This document shows positions 10,501 through 21,132 of a stretch of DNA of 64,000 bases, in pieces. The DNA is from Rattus norvegicus (Eukaryota > Chordata > Mammalia > Rodentia > Muridae): assembly GCF_036323735.1 (NCBI RefSeq), contig NC_086023.1, forward strand, positions 17,223,501 to 17,287,500. Direction: 5' to 3'. Every line of letters begins with the position of its first letter. Within the stretch, counting starts at the first letter, position 1. The notes under the pieces are model-generated. The model saw only the letters and a list, made by a program, of their open reading frames with translations, was not told where the DNA came from and did no database searches. A program made the translations under genes and the position numbers.

Positions 10501-10518
10501 TGGCGCCTGAACATGGGG
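10501..10518 (+). other. Primer-binding-site-like sequence, tRNA-Lys type
   Basis: TGGCGCCTGAACATGGGG matches the tRNA-Lys PBS at 14 of 18 positions and is preceded by ...CCCCAACATC, i.e. a CA end two bases upstream, as expected for an LTR/PBS border. Downstream (10519-10960) is AT-rich sequence with an AATAAA at about 10904 and no coding frame; it probably belongs to a degraded element. Confidence 0.5.
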
Positions 10519-10966
10519 GTCAGGGAAATTGAGTCCTTTCACTGTGTGTAATGCAGAGGGAAGAGCTCGAGAAGTGACACAAGCCCCTTGGAGGAGCCCG
10601 GAAGATCATTAGTGAATCCCCAACAACTTGACATTGAGTATTTACACTGTTTGTGCCTGGGTTTGCTTTGTATAGCTTATGACTGTGCCCTGGTTCTTCT
10701 CTCTTGAGAAAGTTTCTATTTTTACAAGAGCCCACAGCAGAAAGACTTTGAATTTTTAAAAGAGATTTTGAAATTTTAGGGATCAGGTATTTTAAAGAGA
10801 CTTTTAATATGTTTGAATTTGTAAGAACTGTGGAGCTTTTAAAGTTATCTATGTTTTACATTGTAATATTAATATTAACACTCCATGTTGGGGATAAGTG
10901 AGAAATAAAGATTCTAACTGAAAAGCAGTGTGTTTGGGTGTCAAATTGACAAGGGGTGAGTCGTGC

Positions 10967-11059
10967 TGCTTAGTTTTACGTTAACTTGACACAAGCTAGA
11001 GTCATCAGAGAGGAGAGACTCTCAATTGTCAAAATGCTTCCATAAGATCCAGCTGTAAA
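10967..11059 (+). repeat. LTR-A, 5' part (split copy)
   Basis: TGCTGCTTAGTTTTACGTTA through GATCCAGCTGTAAAG is the first part of an LTR-A. The remaining part resumes at 19237, after an 8.2-kb insertion flanked by GTATTTTCTT (11060-11069 and 19227-19236). The joined order matches the uninterrupted LTR-A copies at 41732 and 42589. Confidence 0.75.
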
Positions 11060-11142
11060 GTATTTTCTTTCTTTTTCATAATTCCTTATTATTTATTCTG
11101 CTTTTACAAAAAGACACTTGGACAAATAAAAAGAAAATAGCA

Positions 11143-11874
11143 AGAAGAGACTGCACTCTGCGCACATCCAGACGCCAGAGGAAAACACCAAACGCCATCT
11201 GGAACCCTGGTGCACGGAGGCTCCCGGAAAGAGCGGCGCAGATCTCCTCAGTTGCTGCCACCGCGGAGAGGTCTTAGGCAGTACCCCACGAGCACACTTG
11301 AGCCTCGGAACCTCAGGGGAGGGTCCAGGAGTGGCAGGACCCCTGCACCTGAGACACCGCCGGAACCTGAAGGAAACAGACCGGATAAACGGTTCTCTGC
11401 ATCCAAATCCCGTGGGAGGGAGAGCTAAACCTACAGAAAGGCAGACACGCCTGGAAAACCAGAAGAGACTGCACTCTGCGCACATCCAGACGCCAGAGGA
11501 AAACACCAAACGCCATCTGGAACCCTGGTGCACGGAGGCTCCCGGAAAGAGCGGCGCAGATCTCCTCGGTTGCTGCCGCCGCGGAGAGGTCTTAGGCAGT
11601 ACCCCACGAGCACACTTGAGCCTCAGAACCTCAGGTAGGACCAACTTTTCCCCTGCAAGTGACCTGCCTGGTGAACTCAAGACACAGGCCCACAGGAACA
11701 GCTAAAGACCTGTAGAGAGGAAAAACTACAAGCCCGAAAGCAGAACACTCTGTCCCCATAACTGGCTGAAAGAAAACAGGAAAACAGGTCTACAGCACTC
11801 CTGACACACAGGCTTATAGGACAGTCTAGCTACTGTCAGAGATAGCAGAACAAAGTAACACTAGAGATAATCTG
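11143..11874 (+). promoter_or_regulatory. L1 #1 5' UTR: one and a partial promoter monomer
   Basis: A block starting AGAAGAGACTGCACTCTGCG occurs at 11143 and again at 11462, each ending around ...CTTGAGCCTC(G/A)GAACCTCAG. The repeat unit is about 320 bp. In L1 #2 the corresponding unit is about 605 bp; the difference is a ~280-bp segment missing here after 11327. The linker 11640-11874 is shared with L1 #2 and leads to ORF1. Rat L1 monomers carry the internal RNA polymerase II promoter (established knowledge). Confidence 0.85.
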
Positions 11875-12930
11875 ATGGCAGGAGGCAAGCGCAGGAACCC
11901 AAGCAACAGAAACCAAGACTACATGGCATCATCGGAGCCCAATTCTCCCACCAAAGTAAACATAGAATATCCAAACACACCAGAAAAGCAAGATCTAGTT
12001 TCAAAATCATATTTGATCATGATGCTAGAGGCCTTCAAGAAAGACGTGAAGAACTCCCTTAGAGAACAAGTAGAAGCCTACAGAGAAGAATCGCAAAAAT
12101 CCCTGAAAGAATTCCAGGAAAACACAATCAAACAGTTGAAGGAATTAAAAATGGAAATAGAAGCAATCAAGAAAGAACACGTGGAAACAACCCTGGATAT
12201 AGAAAATCAAAAGAAGAGACAAGGAGCTGTAGATAGAAGCCTCACCAACAAAATACAAGAGATGGAAGAAAGAATCTCGGGAGCAGAAGATTCCCTAGAA
12301 ATCATTGACTCAACTGTCAAAGATAATGTAAAGCAGAAAAAGCTACTGGTCCAAAACATACAGGAAATCCAGGACTCAATGAGAAGATCAAACCTAAGGA
12401 TAATAGGTATAGAAGAGAGTGAAGACTCCCAGCTCAAAGGACCAGTAAATATCTTCAACAAAATCATAGAAGAAAACTTCCCTAACCTAAAAAAAGAGAT
12501 ACCCATAGGCATACAAGAAGCCTACAGAACTCCAAATAGATTGGACCAGAGAAGAAACACCTCCCGTCACATAATAGTCAAAACACCAAACGCACAAAAT
12601 AAAGAAAGAATATTAAAAGCAGTAAGGGAAAAATGTCAAGTAACATATAAAGGCAGACCTATCAGAATCACACCAGACTTTTCGCCAGAAACTATGAAGG
12701 CCAGAAGATCCTGGACAGATGTCATACACACCCTAAGAGAACACAAGTGCCAGCCCAGGTTACTGTATCCTGCAAAACTCTCAATTAACATAGATGGAGA
12801 AACCAAGATATTCCATGACAAAACCAAATTTACACAATATCTTTCTACAAATCCCGCACTACAAAGGATAATAAAGGGTAAAGCCCAACAAAAGGAGGCA
12901 AGCTATACCCTAGAAGAAGCAAGAAACTAA
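11875..12930 (+). CDS. ORF1: L1 ORF1p, intact (351 aa)
   Basis: ORF1p is the trimeric RNA-binding and chaperone protein of the L1 ribonucleoprotein in the cytoplasm. The frame is unbroken from ATG 11875 to TAA 12928-12930. In order it has a basic N-terminus (1-45), a heptad-rich coiled coil (about 50-165, e.g. QLKELKMEIEAIKKEH), an RRM-like domain (about 171-267, RSNLRIIGIEESED and RHIIVKTPNA) and a C-terminal domain (268-330, RARR-type RNA-binding residues in MKARRSW). Compared with L1 #2 it lacks two separate heptads (14 aa) in the coiled coil and has cysteines at residues 254 and 292 where #2 has glycine. The start is the first ATG after the linker and matches that of #2. Confidence 0.92.
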   Translation: MAGGKRRNPSNRNQDYMASSEPNSPTKVNIEYPNTPEKQDLVSKSYLIMMLEAFKKDVKNSLREQVEAYREESQKSLKEFQENTIKQLKELKMEIEAIKKEHVETTLDIENQKKRQGAVDRSLTNKIQEMEERISGAEDSLEIIDSTVKDNVKQKKLLVQNIQEIQDSMRRSNLRIIGIEESEDSQLKGPVNIFNKIIEENFPNLKKEIPIGIQEAYRTPNRLDQRRNTSRHIIVKTPNAQNKERILKAVREKCQVTYKGRPIRITPDFSPETMKARRSWTDVIHTLREHKCQPRLLYPAKLSINIDGETKIFHDKTKFTQYLSTNPALQRIIKGKAQQKEASYTLEEARN

Positions 12931-12989
12931 TCGTCTTGGCAACAAAACAAAGAGAGTGAAAGCACACAAACATAACCTCACATCCAAAT

Positions 12990-15900
12990 ATGAATATAAC
13001 GGGAAGCAATAATCACTATTCCTTAATATCTCTCAACATCAATGGCCTCAACTCCCCAATAAAAAGACATAGATTAACAAACTGGATACGCAAGGAGGAC
13101 CCTGCATTCTGCTGCCTACAGGAAACACACCTCAGAGACAAAGACAGACACTACCTCAGGGTGAAAGGCTGGAAAACAACTTTCCAAGCAAATGGTCAGA
13201 AGAAGCAAGCTGGAGTAGCCATTCTAATATCAAATAAAATCAATTTTCAATTAAAAGTCATCAAAAAAGATAAGGAAGGACACTTCATACTCATCAAAGG
13301 AAAAATCAACCAAGATGAACTCTCAATCCTAAATATCTATGCCCCAAATACAAGAGCACCTACATACGTAAAAGAAACCTTACTAAAGCTCAAAACACAC
13401 ATTGTACCTCACACAATAATAGTGGGAGATTTCAACACCCCACTCTCATCAATGGACAGATCATGGAAACAAAAATTACACAGAGACGTAGACAGACTAA
13501 GAGAAGTCATGAGCCAAATGGACTTAACAGATATTTATAGAACATTCTATCCTAAAGCAAAAGGATATACCTTCTTCTCAGCTCCTCATGGTACTTTCTC
13601 CAAAATTGACCATATAGTTGGTCAAAAAACGGGCCTCAAGAGGTACAGAAAGATAGAAATAATCCCATGGGTGCTATCGGACCACCACGGCCTAAAACTG
13701 GTCTTCAATAACAATAAGGGAAGAATGCCCACATATACGTGGAAATTGAACAATGCTCTACTCAATGATAACCTAGTCAAGGAAGAAATAAAGAAAGAAA
13801 TTAAAAACTTTTTAGAATTTAATGAAAATGAAGGTACAACATACCCAAACTTATGGGACACAATGAAAGCTGTGCTAAGAGGAAAACTCATAGCGCTGAG
13901 TGCCTGCAGAAAGAAACAGGAAAGAGCATATGTCAGCAGCTTGACAGCACACCTAAAAACTCTAGAACAAAAAGAAGCAAATACACCCAGGAGGAGTAGA
14001 GGGCAGGAAATAATCAAACTCAGAGCTGAAATCAACCAAGTAGAAACAAAAAGGACCATAGAAAGAATCAACAGAACCAAAAGTTGGTTCTTTGAGAAAA
14101 TCAACAAGATAGATAAACCCTTAGCCAGACTAACGAGAGGACCCAAAGAGTGTGTCCAAATTAACAAAATCAGAAATGAAAAGGGAGACATAACTACAGA
14201 TTCAGAGGAAATTCAAAAAATCATCAGATCTTACTATAAAAGCCTATATTCAACAAAACTTGAAAATCTTCAGGAAATGGACAATTTCCTAGACAAATAT
14301 CAGGTACCGAAGTTAAACCAGGAACAGATAAACCAGTTAAACAACCCCATAACTCCTAAGGAAATAGAAGCAGTCATTAAAGGTCTCCCAACCAAAAAGA
14401 GCCCAGGTCCAGACGGGTTTAGTGCAGAATTCTATCAAACCTTCATAGAAGACCTCATACCAATATTATCCAAACTATTCCACAAAATTGAAACAGATGG
14501 ATCACTCCCGAATTCCTTCTATGAAGCCACAATTACTCTTATACCGAAACCACACAAAGACCCAACAAAGAAAGAGAACTTCAGACCAATTTCCCTTATG
14601 AATATCGACGCAAAAATACTCAATAAAATTCTGGCAAACCGAATCCAAGAGCACATCAAAACAATCATCCACCATGATCAAGTAGGCTTCATCCCAGGCA
14701 TGCAGGGATGGTTTAATATACGGAAAACCATCAACGTGATCCATTATATAAACAAACTGAAAGAACAAAACCACATGATCATTTCATTAGATGCTGAGAA
14801 AGCATTTGACAAAATTCAACACCCCTTCATGATAAAAGTCCTGGAAAGAATAGGAATTCAAGGCCCATACCTGAACATGGTAAAAGCCATATACAGCAAA
14901 CCAGTTGCTAACATTAAACTAAATGGAGAGAAACTTGAAGCAATCCCACTAAAATCAGGGACTAGACAAGGCTGCCCACTCTCTCCCTACTTATTCAATA
15001 TAGTTCTTGAAGTTCTAGCCAGAGCAATCAGACAACAAAAGGAGGTCAAGGGGATACAGATCAGAAAAGAAGAAGTCAAAATATCACTATTTGCAGATGA
15101 TATGATAGTATATTTAAGTGATCCCAAAAGTTCCACCAGAGAACTACTAAAGCTGATAAACAACTTCAGCAAAGTGGCTGGGTATAAAATTAACTCAAAT
15201 AAATCAGTAGCCTTCCTCTACACAAAAGAGAAACAAGCCGAGAAAGAAATTAGGGAAACGACACCCTTCATAATAGACCCGAATAATATAAAGTACCTCG
15301 GTGTGACTTTAACCAAGCAAGTAAAAGATCTGTACAATAAGACTTCAAGACACTGAAGATAGAAATTGAAGAAGACCTCAGAAGATGGAAAGATCTCCCA
15401 TGCTCATGGATTGGCAGGATTAATATAGTAAAAATGGCCATTTTACCAAAAGCGATCTACAGATTCAATGCAATCCCCATCAAAATACCAATCCAATTCT
15501 TCAAAGAGTTAGACAGAACAATTTGCAAATTCATCTGGAATAACAAAAAACCTAGGAGAGCTAAAACTATCCTCAACAATAAAAGGACTTCAGGGGGAAT
15601 CACTATCCCTGAACTCAAGCAGTATTACAGAGCAATAGTGATAAAAACTGCATGGTATTGGTACAGAGACAGACAGATAGACCAATGGAATAGAATTGAA
15701 GACCCAGAAATGAACCCACACACCTATGGTCACTTGATTTTTGACAAAGGAGCCAAAACCATCCAATGGAAAAAAGATAGCATTTTCAGCAAATGGTGCT
15801 GGTTCAACTGGAGGTCAACATGTAGAAGAATGCAGATTGATCCATGCTTATCACCCTGTACAAAGCTTAAGTCCAAGTGGATCAAGGACCTCCACATCAA

Positions 15901-16816
15901 ACCTGATAAACTCAAACTTATAGAAGAAAAACTAGGGAAGCATCTGGAACACATGGGCACTGGAAAAAATTTCCTGAACAAAACACCAATGGCTTATGCT
16001 CTAAGATCAAGAATCGACAAATGGGATCTCATAAAACTGCAAAGCTTCTGTAAGGCAAAGGACACTGTGGTTAGGACAAATCGGCAACCAACAGATTGGG
16101 AAAAGATCTTTACCAATCCTACAACAGATAGAGGCCTTATATCCAAAATATACAAAGAACTCAAGAAGTTAGACCGCAGGGAGACAAATAACCCTATTAA
16201 AAAATGGGGTTCAGAGCTAAACAAAGAATTCACAGCTGAGGAATGCCGAATGGCGGAGGAACACCTAAAGAAATGTTCAACATCTTTAGTCATAAGGGAA
16301 ATGCAAATCAAAACAACCCTGAGATTTCACCTCACACCAGTGAGAATGGCTAAGATCAAAAACTCAGGTGACAGCAGATGCTGGCGAGGATGCGCAGAAA
16401 GAGGAACACTCCTCCATTGTTGGTGGGATTGCAGACTGGTACAACCATTCTGGAAATCAGTCTGGAGGATCCTCAGAAAATTGGACATTGAACTGCCTGA
16501 GGATCCAGCTATACCTCTCTTGGGCATATACCCAAAAGATGCCCCAACATATAAAAAAGACACGTGCTCCACTTTGTTCATCGCAGCCTTATTTATAATA
16601 GCCAGAAGCTGGAAAGAACCCAGATGCCCTTCAACAGAGGAATGGATACAGAAAATATGGTACATCTACACAATGGAATATTACTCAGCTATCAAAAACA
16701 ACGGCTTTATGAAATTCGTAGGCAAATGGTTGGAACTGGAAAATATCATCCTGAGTGAGCTAACCCAAACACAGAAAGACATACATGGTATGCACTCACT
16801 GATAAGTGGCTCATAG
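12990..16816 (+). pseudogene. ORF2: L1 ORF2 (endonuclease-RT), one frameshift
   Basis: ORF2p nicks target DNA and reverse-transcribes L1 RNA in the nucleus. The first frame (12990-15356, 788 codons) has the apurinic-endonuclease-like domain with N16, E45 (LQETHL), D147 (VGDFN) and D231-H232 (SDHHG), then RT with the FADD motif at residues 701-704 (15090-15101). At about 15341 one A is missing relative to L1 #2 (AATAAGACTTC against AATAAGAACTTC), and the frame ends 15 codons later by 15356. The downstream frame is open from the deletion to TAG 16814-16816 and contains the C-terminal domain with the cysteine/histidine motif CWRGC...H...C at 16379-16432. Spanning both frames gives about 1275 codons, the full family length. 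As read, the protein would be truncated after RT. Confidence 0.92.
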
Positions 16817-17471
16817 CCCAAATGCTTGAATTACCCTAGATGCCTAGAACAAATGAAACTCGAGACGGATGATCAAAATGTGAATGCTTCACTCCTTCTC
16901 TAAAAGGGGAACAAGAATACCCTTGGCAGGGAAGAGAGAGGCAAAGATTAAAACAGAGACTGAAGGAGCTCCCATTCAGAGCCTGCCCCACATGTGGCCC
17001 ATACATATACAGCCACCCAATTAGACAAGATGGATGAAGCAAAGAAGTGCAGACCGACAGGAGCCGGATGTCTCCTGAGAGACACAGCCAGAATACAGCA
17101 AATACAGAGGCGAATGCCAGCAGCAAACCACTAAACTGAGAATAGGACCCCCGTTGAAGGAATCAGAGAAAGAACTGGAAGAGCTTGAAGGGGCTCGAGA
17201 CCCTATATGTACAACAATGCCAAGCAACCAGAGCTTCCAGGGACTAAGCCACTACCTAAAGACTATACATGGACTGACCCTGGACTCTGACCTCATAGGT
17301 AGCAATGAATATCCTAGTAAGAGCACCAGTGGAAGGGGAAGCCCTGGGTCCTGCTAAGACTGAACACCCAGTGAACTAGACTGTTGGGGGGAGGGCGGCA
17401 ATGGGGGGATGGTTGGGAGGGGAACACCGTTAAGGAAGGGGAGGGGGGAGGGGGATATTTACCCGGAAACC
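16817..17471 (+). other. L1 #1 3' UTR with G-rich polypurine tract
   Basis: The 3' UTR contains the usual rat L1 G-rich purine tract at about 17383-17455 with several runs of four or more G, able in principle to form a G-quadruplex. It matches the antisense 3' UTRs of the copies at 32866 and 62381 up to CCCGGAAACC at 17471. Confidence 0.85.
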
Positions 17472-17578
17472 AAAGAATTATTATTACGTATTAAATAAAT
17501 AAAAAAAAATGAAAATCATCCACACTAAAAAAAAAAAAAAAAGATGGGGATAACCCATCAGCATAAAAAAAAGAAAAG
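17472..17578 (+). other. Non-canonical L1 #1 3' end: three A-rich blocks with short intervening segments
   Basis: After CCCGGAAACC the usual terminal ~55 bases (present in the copies at 32883 and 62400) are replaced by AAAGAATTATTATTACGTAT...AAATAAATAAAAAAAAA (to 17509), then TGAAAATCATCCACACT plus A(16-17) (to 17542), then GATGGGGATAACCCATCAGC with an A-rich tail. The TSD begins only at 17579, so all of this arrived with the L1. Serial 3' transduction or template switching would explain it. Confidence 0.7.
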
Positions 17579-19236
17579 AAAAGAAAATAGCATATGTCAT
17601 ATTTAGAAATGGCCAAGGAAACACCTTTGTACTCCTCACAGGAATACACTAATACAATTTTCAAAAGCACACTCCTCTCTACTGCCTACTCTTTAATTTA
17701 AAAAGTCAATTATTTAATTTAATTCTCCACAATTAAACAATGAATTATCAAAATAAATAATCTAACACTACTCAGAGACAAAGACATTTAAAAGAAAAGA
17801 TTTAAAAAATGCATGTGTGTACAAACACACACAATATGATGCTGTCCAGAAATTCCAACTAATGAATAACACAAGATTACTTATGTAGGTGACATGTCAC
17901 AACTCTCCAGAAATGTGAATAAACACCAGAAAACCCACAGCCAAGAGCCAGAGTGTCACAAGAGCATGTAGTCAGAATCCTGTGACGGTCACAGGGCATC
18001 ATGGCTCAGTGATGGCATTTACAAGTCAGCCTCTTCTCCGTAGATGATACTTCAGGATGGATGCAGATTACCTCCCCCTCTTGAGGCACACAAAGATCAC
18101 TGCTGAGGTCCCAATTTGTGATGAGTTAAAAACCCAAATTAAGCCCCAGAGCATGTATCTCTCTGGAGTAGGAACTTGAAAAGAGGATAAATAGGAGTTG
18201 GGTGGAACCTGCCTGCAAGAATCTTTTATTTTCCTTTAAGGCTACAGAAAAATCTACTCATAAGCAAGGAAATTAATTCTCATAATAAAAGCACCCCTAT
18301 GAAGAGCCAAGGTACCCAGTCAGGTTCCACATGGAGAGTATGCTGTATCACATTTGATTCTGAGGGCGCAGGATTAAGATCAGTTCTTTCTGGAAATACT
18401 AGCTTCTCACAAACTGCTTCCTTAATTGGTAAATACTGTGCTATTTCGTTAGGTTCTGTGAAGAGGGAAGATGGGACATGCATTAAATTAGCAATTTTGC
18501 TCTCTCTGGATGTATATCGTCGTAACATGTAGGTCTTGTCAGTTTCATGGTAAAGCCTTGTGTCATTTGTTCGGATGAGCGCCCCATCAGTTTTTTTCTG
18601 AGGAAAAACCGCAGTAGCAGAAAAAAAGCTGGAAGGCATTACTCGAATTTTCACACTCCGGCTGGAAACTCTGTGATCATGCAATTCATCCTCAAAAGGG
18701 AGAACTTCTTCAAAAAATTTTATCTGTTTCTGGCTTTCAATGTTTCTGTATCTATATGATCTGTTGTAGGTACAACCTTTAACTTAAGAGATTCTCCAAG
18801 CAATGACTCTTTATAATCTGTTGTATAGGTCCAGTCACATGGTTTAGTAGCTTCTTTGGAATGTTCACCCTCCGTTCTTCTTTCCTGTCACTCTTCAGCA
18901 CAAGCTACTTTGAGCATGCCCTGGTAGTTGTTCACACATCTCAGTGCATCTGTAGCATTGAACTCTTTCAAAGCCAGAGTCATGCTGGATCCTTAGAACG
19001 TTATCTCCAAACATCATTTCAGGGAGGGAGGGAGGGAGGGATGCCATATACAGCTTGTCAGCTAACTTTTCCACACCTGCAGACTTCATGATGTGGGTCT
19101 TGGACGCCGTCAGCTTCCAAGGCCGGAAGAAGTCCTGGTAGTCTCTGAAAGCCGTGGATCATCAAGGCAGAAGCGGAGCCGCTGGACTACTAGGAGCAAG
19201 TGTCTGCGGTTGCGGTGTGGCCCCAGGTATTTTCTT

Positions 19237-19507
19237 AATTAGTGATCAATGGGGGAGGGCCCTGCCCTGGGTCCTGGGTTCTACAAGAAAGCTGGCTGAG
19301 CAAGCCAAGAGAAGCAAGCTAGTAAGTAGCACCCCTCCATGGCTGCTGCATTAACTCCTGCCTCCAGGTTCCCACTCTGCTTGAGTTCCTGCCCTCACTG
19401 CTTTTGATCATGATCATTCTATGGAACTATGGGAGAAATAAACCTGTTCCTCCCTATGTTGCTTTGTTCGTCTTTCCATTGTAGCAATAGTAACCCTAAC
19501 TAAGACA
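19237..19507 (+). repeat. LTR-A, 3' part (split copy)
   Basis: Continues the copy that begins at 10967: AATTAGTGATCAATGGGGGA, a TACAAGAAAG motif in the TATAAGAAAG position, GGAGAAATAAACCTGTTCC and the end CTAACTAAGACA. From 19508 to 20130 I see no gene or named element. Confidence 0.75.
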
Positions 19508-20136
19508 ATAAAACCCTTTCTGCAATAACCACTACCATCTTTATCTCCTCTGGAGGGAGTTGGGCCTCATGAATGTCTCTATCCATAGTGCATGTTAAAA
19601 GGCCTGATCTCATGTAGGTATTCGTTGTTGCTACGTGTTCATGTCTGTAATAATTGTGTCGTATCCGAGGGGTGGTATTTCATGGCACTTTTATGCATCC
19701 TCTGGTGCTAACAATATTTCTACCCTCCTCTGTCATATTCCTAGGCCTTTGGGTCAGGGTAATATAGAAGTTTCATTTAGGGCTCCAGGTTGAGAGTGAT
19801 ACTACTCTACAGATACGTTTTCTTCCTGCCTGGGCCCATGACCTCCTCAGCCAGAGGTTTTAAAGTAAGTTTATAGTACCACACATGTATTACTTTCTGT
19901 GACATGGGGCTCCAGTCAAATCTCAAAGCGGTTGGTTACCCTCAATGCACTCATTGGGCATAGGGTATTTCCAGACTATCAGGTGGGTACTGTAGCAAGC
20001 TTAGTCTGTATGCAGGTAAGACTTGAGATTTCTCCCACAGCAACTCCCATAACATGGATATTAGCCAGGATGGAGAGGGAGCTTCCAGCTCAGTTCTAAA
20101 TTCAGTTCTCTGTATCCTGTTCCAAAATGTACTGTG

Positions 20137-20196
20137 TCTGCAGCAGCAGCGGCGGCAGCGGTGGCAGCAGCGGTGACAGCAGCAGCAGCAGTAGCG
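20137..20196 (+). repeat. Imperfect (CAG/CGG)n triplet tract
   Basis: AGCAGCAGCGGCGGCAGCGG and following triplets. No exon structure supports a coding role. 20197-20435 holds nothing recognisable. Confidence 0.85.
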
Positions 20197-20439
20197 TCTT
20201 GTCATATAGTTTTTGGTCAACCAAAGGCTGGAAATAGCCAGTATTCTGTTTGAGGCCTCTTGGTACTTACTGACCAATAACTCATTAAGTATTTTGTGCC
20301 TGGTGCTGGGATTTTCATTTAAAAGCATATGATCTCTGGAAACAGCATTATCTACTCTTGAGGAAACCAGCTGTTCTCAGAGCTTATTATTCTGATTCTT
20401 AAGTTTAAAAAGAAGTTTTTTTTCCTACAGAAGTATTTT

Positions 20440-20618
20440 TCCATATGTGTGTGTGTCTGCGATTGTATGCTGTATGTATGCAGGTGCCTAGGGAGGTCAG
20501 AAGAGGGTGCTGGAGTCATAGAAGTTTGAAAGCCATCTGAAATGGTTACTGGGAACTAAACTCCAGTCCTCTGGAAGAATACTAAGTGCTCTTCACCACT
20601 GAGTCATATATCCAGCCC
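20440..20618 (-). repeat. B3-type SINE
   Basis: Antisense B3/B2-like: tgtatgcaggtgcctaggga, ggtcagaagagggtgct, ctccagtcctctggaaga and accactgagtcatatatccagccct, with moderate divergence. Confidence 0.75.
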
Positions 20619-21132
20619 TAAATATTAAATTGTATTTTTTAGCTAATAAAGCAGTAAATTTCTCTATGGCTTTTTATGTATCATTGATTTTGTTAACGCA
20701 CCTCTACACACACTTTTATATTCCTAGTATCTCTCCTTTTTTCACAATTCCTTTCTTCCTGGCTTCCACACACACTCCAATGTAAATACAAAAATCTATA
20801 AATCCAAAGCTAGAATCCACATATGACTGAAAATCTATTTTCTGGTTACCTCCTAGAGTATGATATTTTCCAGTTCCATCTATTTCATACAAATCTTTTG
20901 TCTTTTTAAATAGCTGATTAAAATTCTACTGTATTTATTTACCACAGTTCAGTTTCATTGTCCATTCATCAGTTGACACACTGATTCCACTTCTATTCAT
21001 TTATTGTTAATAGAGCATCAATATTCACACATGCGCAAACATACCTATGGTGGAATCATATGGTAGTTCTGTTTTTGGCTTTTTTGAGAAACCTCCATAT
21101 TGGCTTCCATAATGATCACACCTTGCTCCACT

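Larger units (their letters stand above)
11143..17578 (+). mobile_element. L1: L1 #1, nearly full-length rat LINE-1
   Basis: A sense L1 with promoter, ORF1, a 59-bp inter-ORF spacer, ORF2 and G-rich 3' UTR. It is flanked by AAAAGAAAATAGCA at 11129-11142 and 17579-17592, a 14-bp TSD. The 5' junction reads AAAT/AAAAAG, i.e. TTTTT/ATTT on the other strand, the expected L1 endonuclease site. The host sequence is the 3' UTR of the Tiprl retrocopy. ORF1 is intact; ORF2 has a single one-base deletion. The 3' terminus is unusual (see the entry at 17472). Confidence 0.93.
11070..19226 (-). pseudogene. Tiprl: Tiprl processed pseudogene, split by L1 #1
   Basis: TIPRL (TIP41-like) is a regulator of PP2A-type phosphatases in TOR signalling. 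On the minus strand the copy starts with 5'-UTR-like GC-rich sequence at about 19226, reaches the TTGATGATCCACGGCTTTCA start region at about 19156, and gives recognisable protein blocks without introns: MKSAGVEKLADKLYM (19089 downward), LPEMMFGDNVLRIQHDSGF, then VSSRSVKIRVMPSSFF, TRLYHETDKTYMLRRYTSRE and SSLFTEPNEIAQYLPIKEAV (18680-18350). Frameshifts occur near 19130, in an expanded TCCC run (19020-19042 on +), near 18965, and between about 18710 and 18895. The 3' UTR occupies 18280-17593 and continues at 11128-11070, ending with AATAAATAATAAGGAATTAT and a short decayed A tail. GTATTTTCTT flanks both ends as a TSD. It is dead; the functional gene is elsewhere. Confidence 0.85.

Noticed and set aside
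13622..14191. Long antisense frames within L1 ORF1/ORF2 (also 12207-12512, 46161-46616, 47726-48295)
   Set aside because: Shadows of the sense coding sequence, found at the same place in both L1 copies because of its codon composition.
20137..20196. CAG-repeat coding exon
   Set aside because: Imperfect triplets with no splice sites and no conserved flanking frame.
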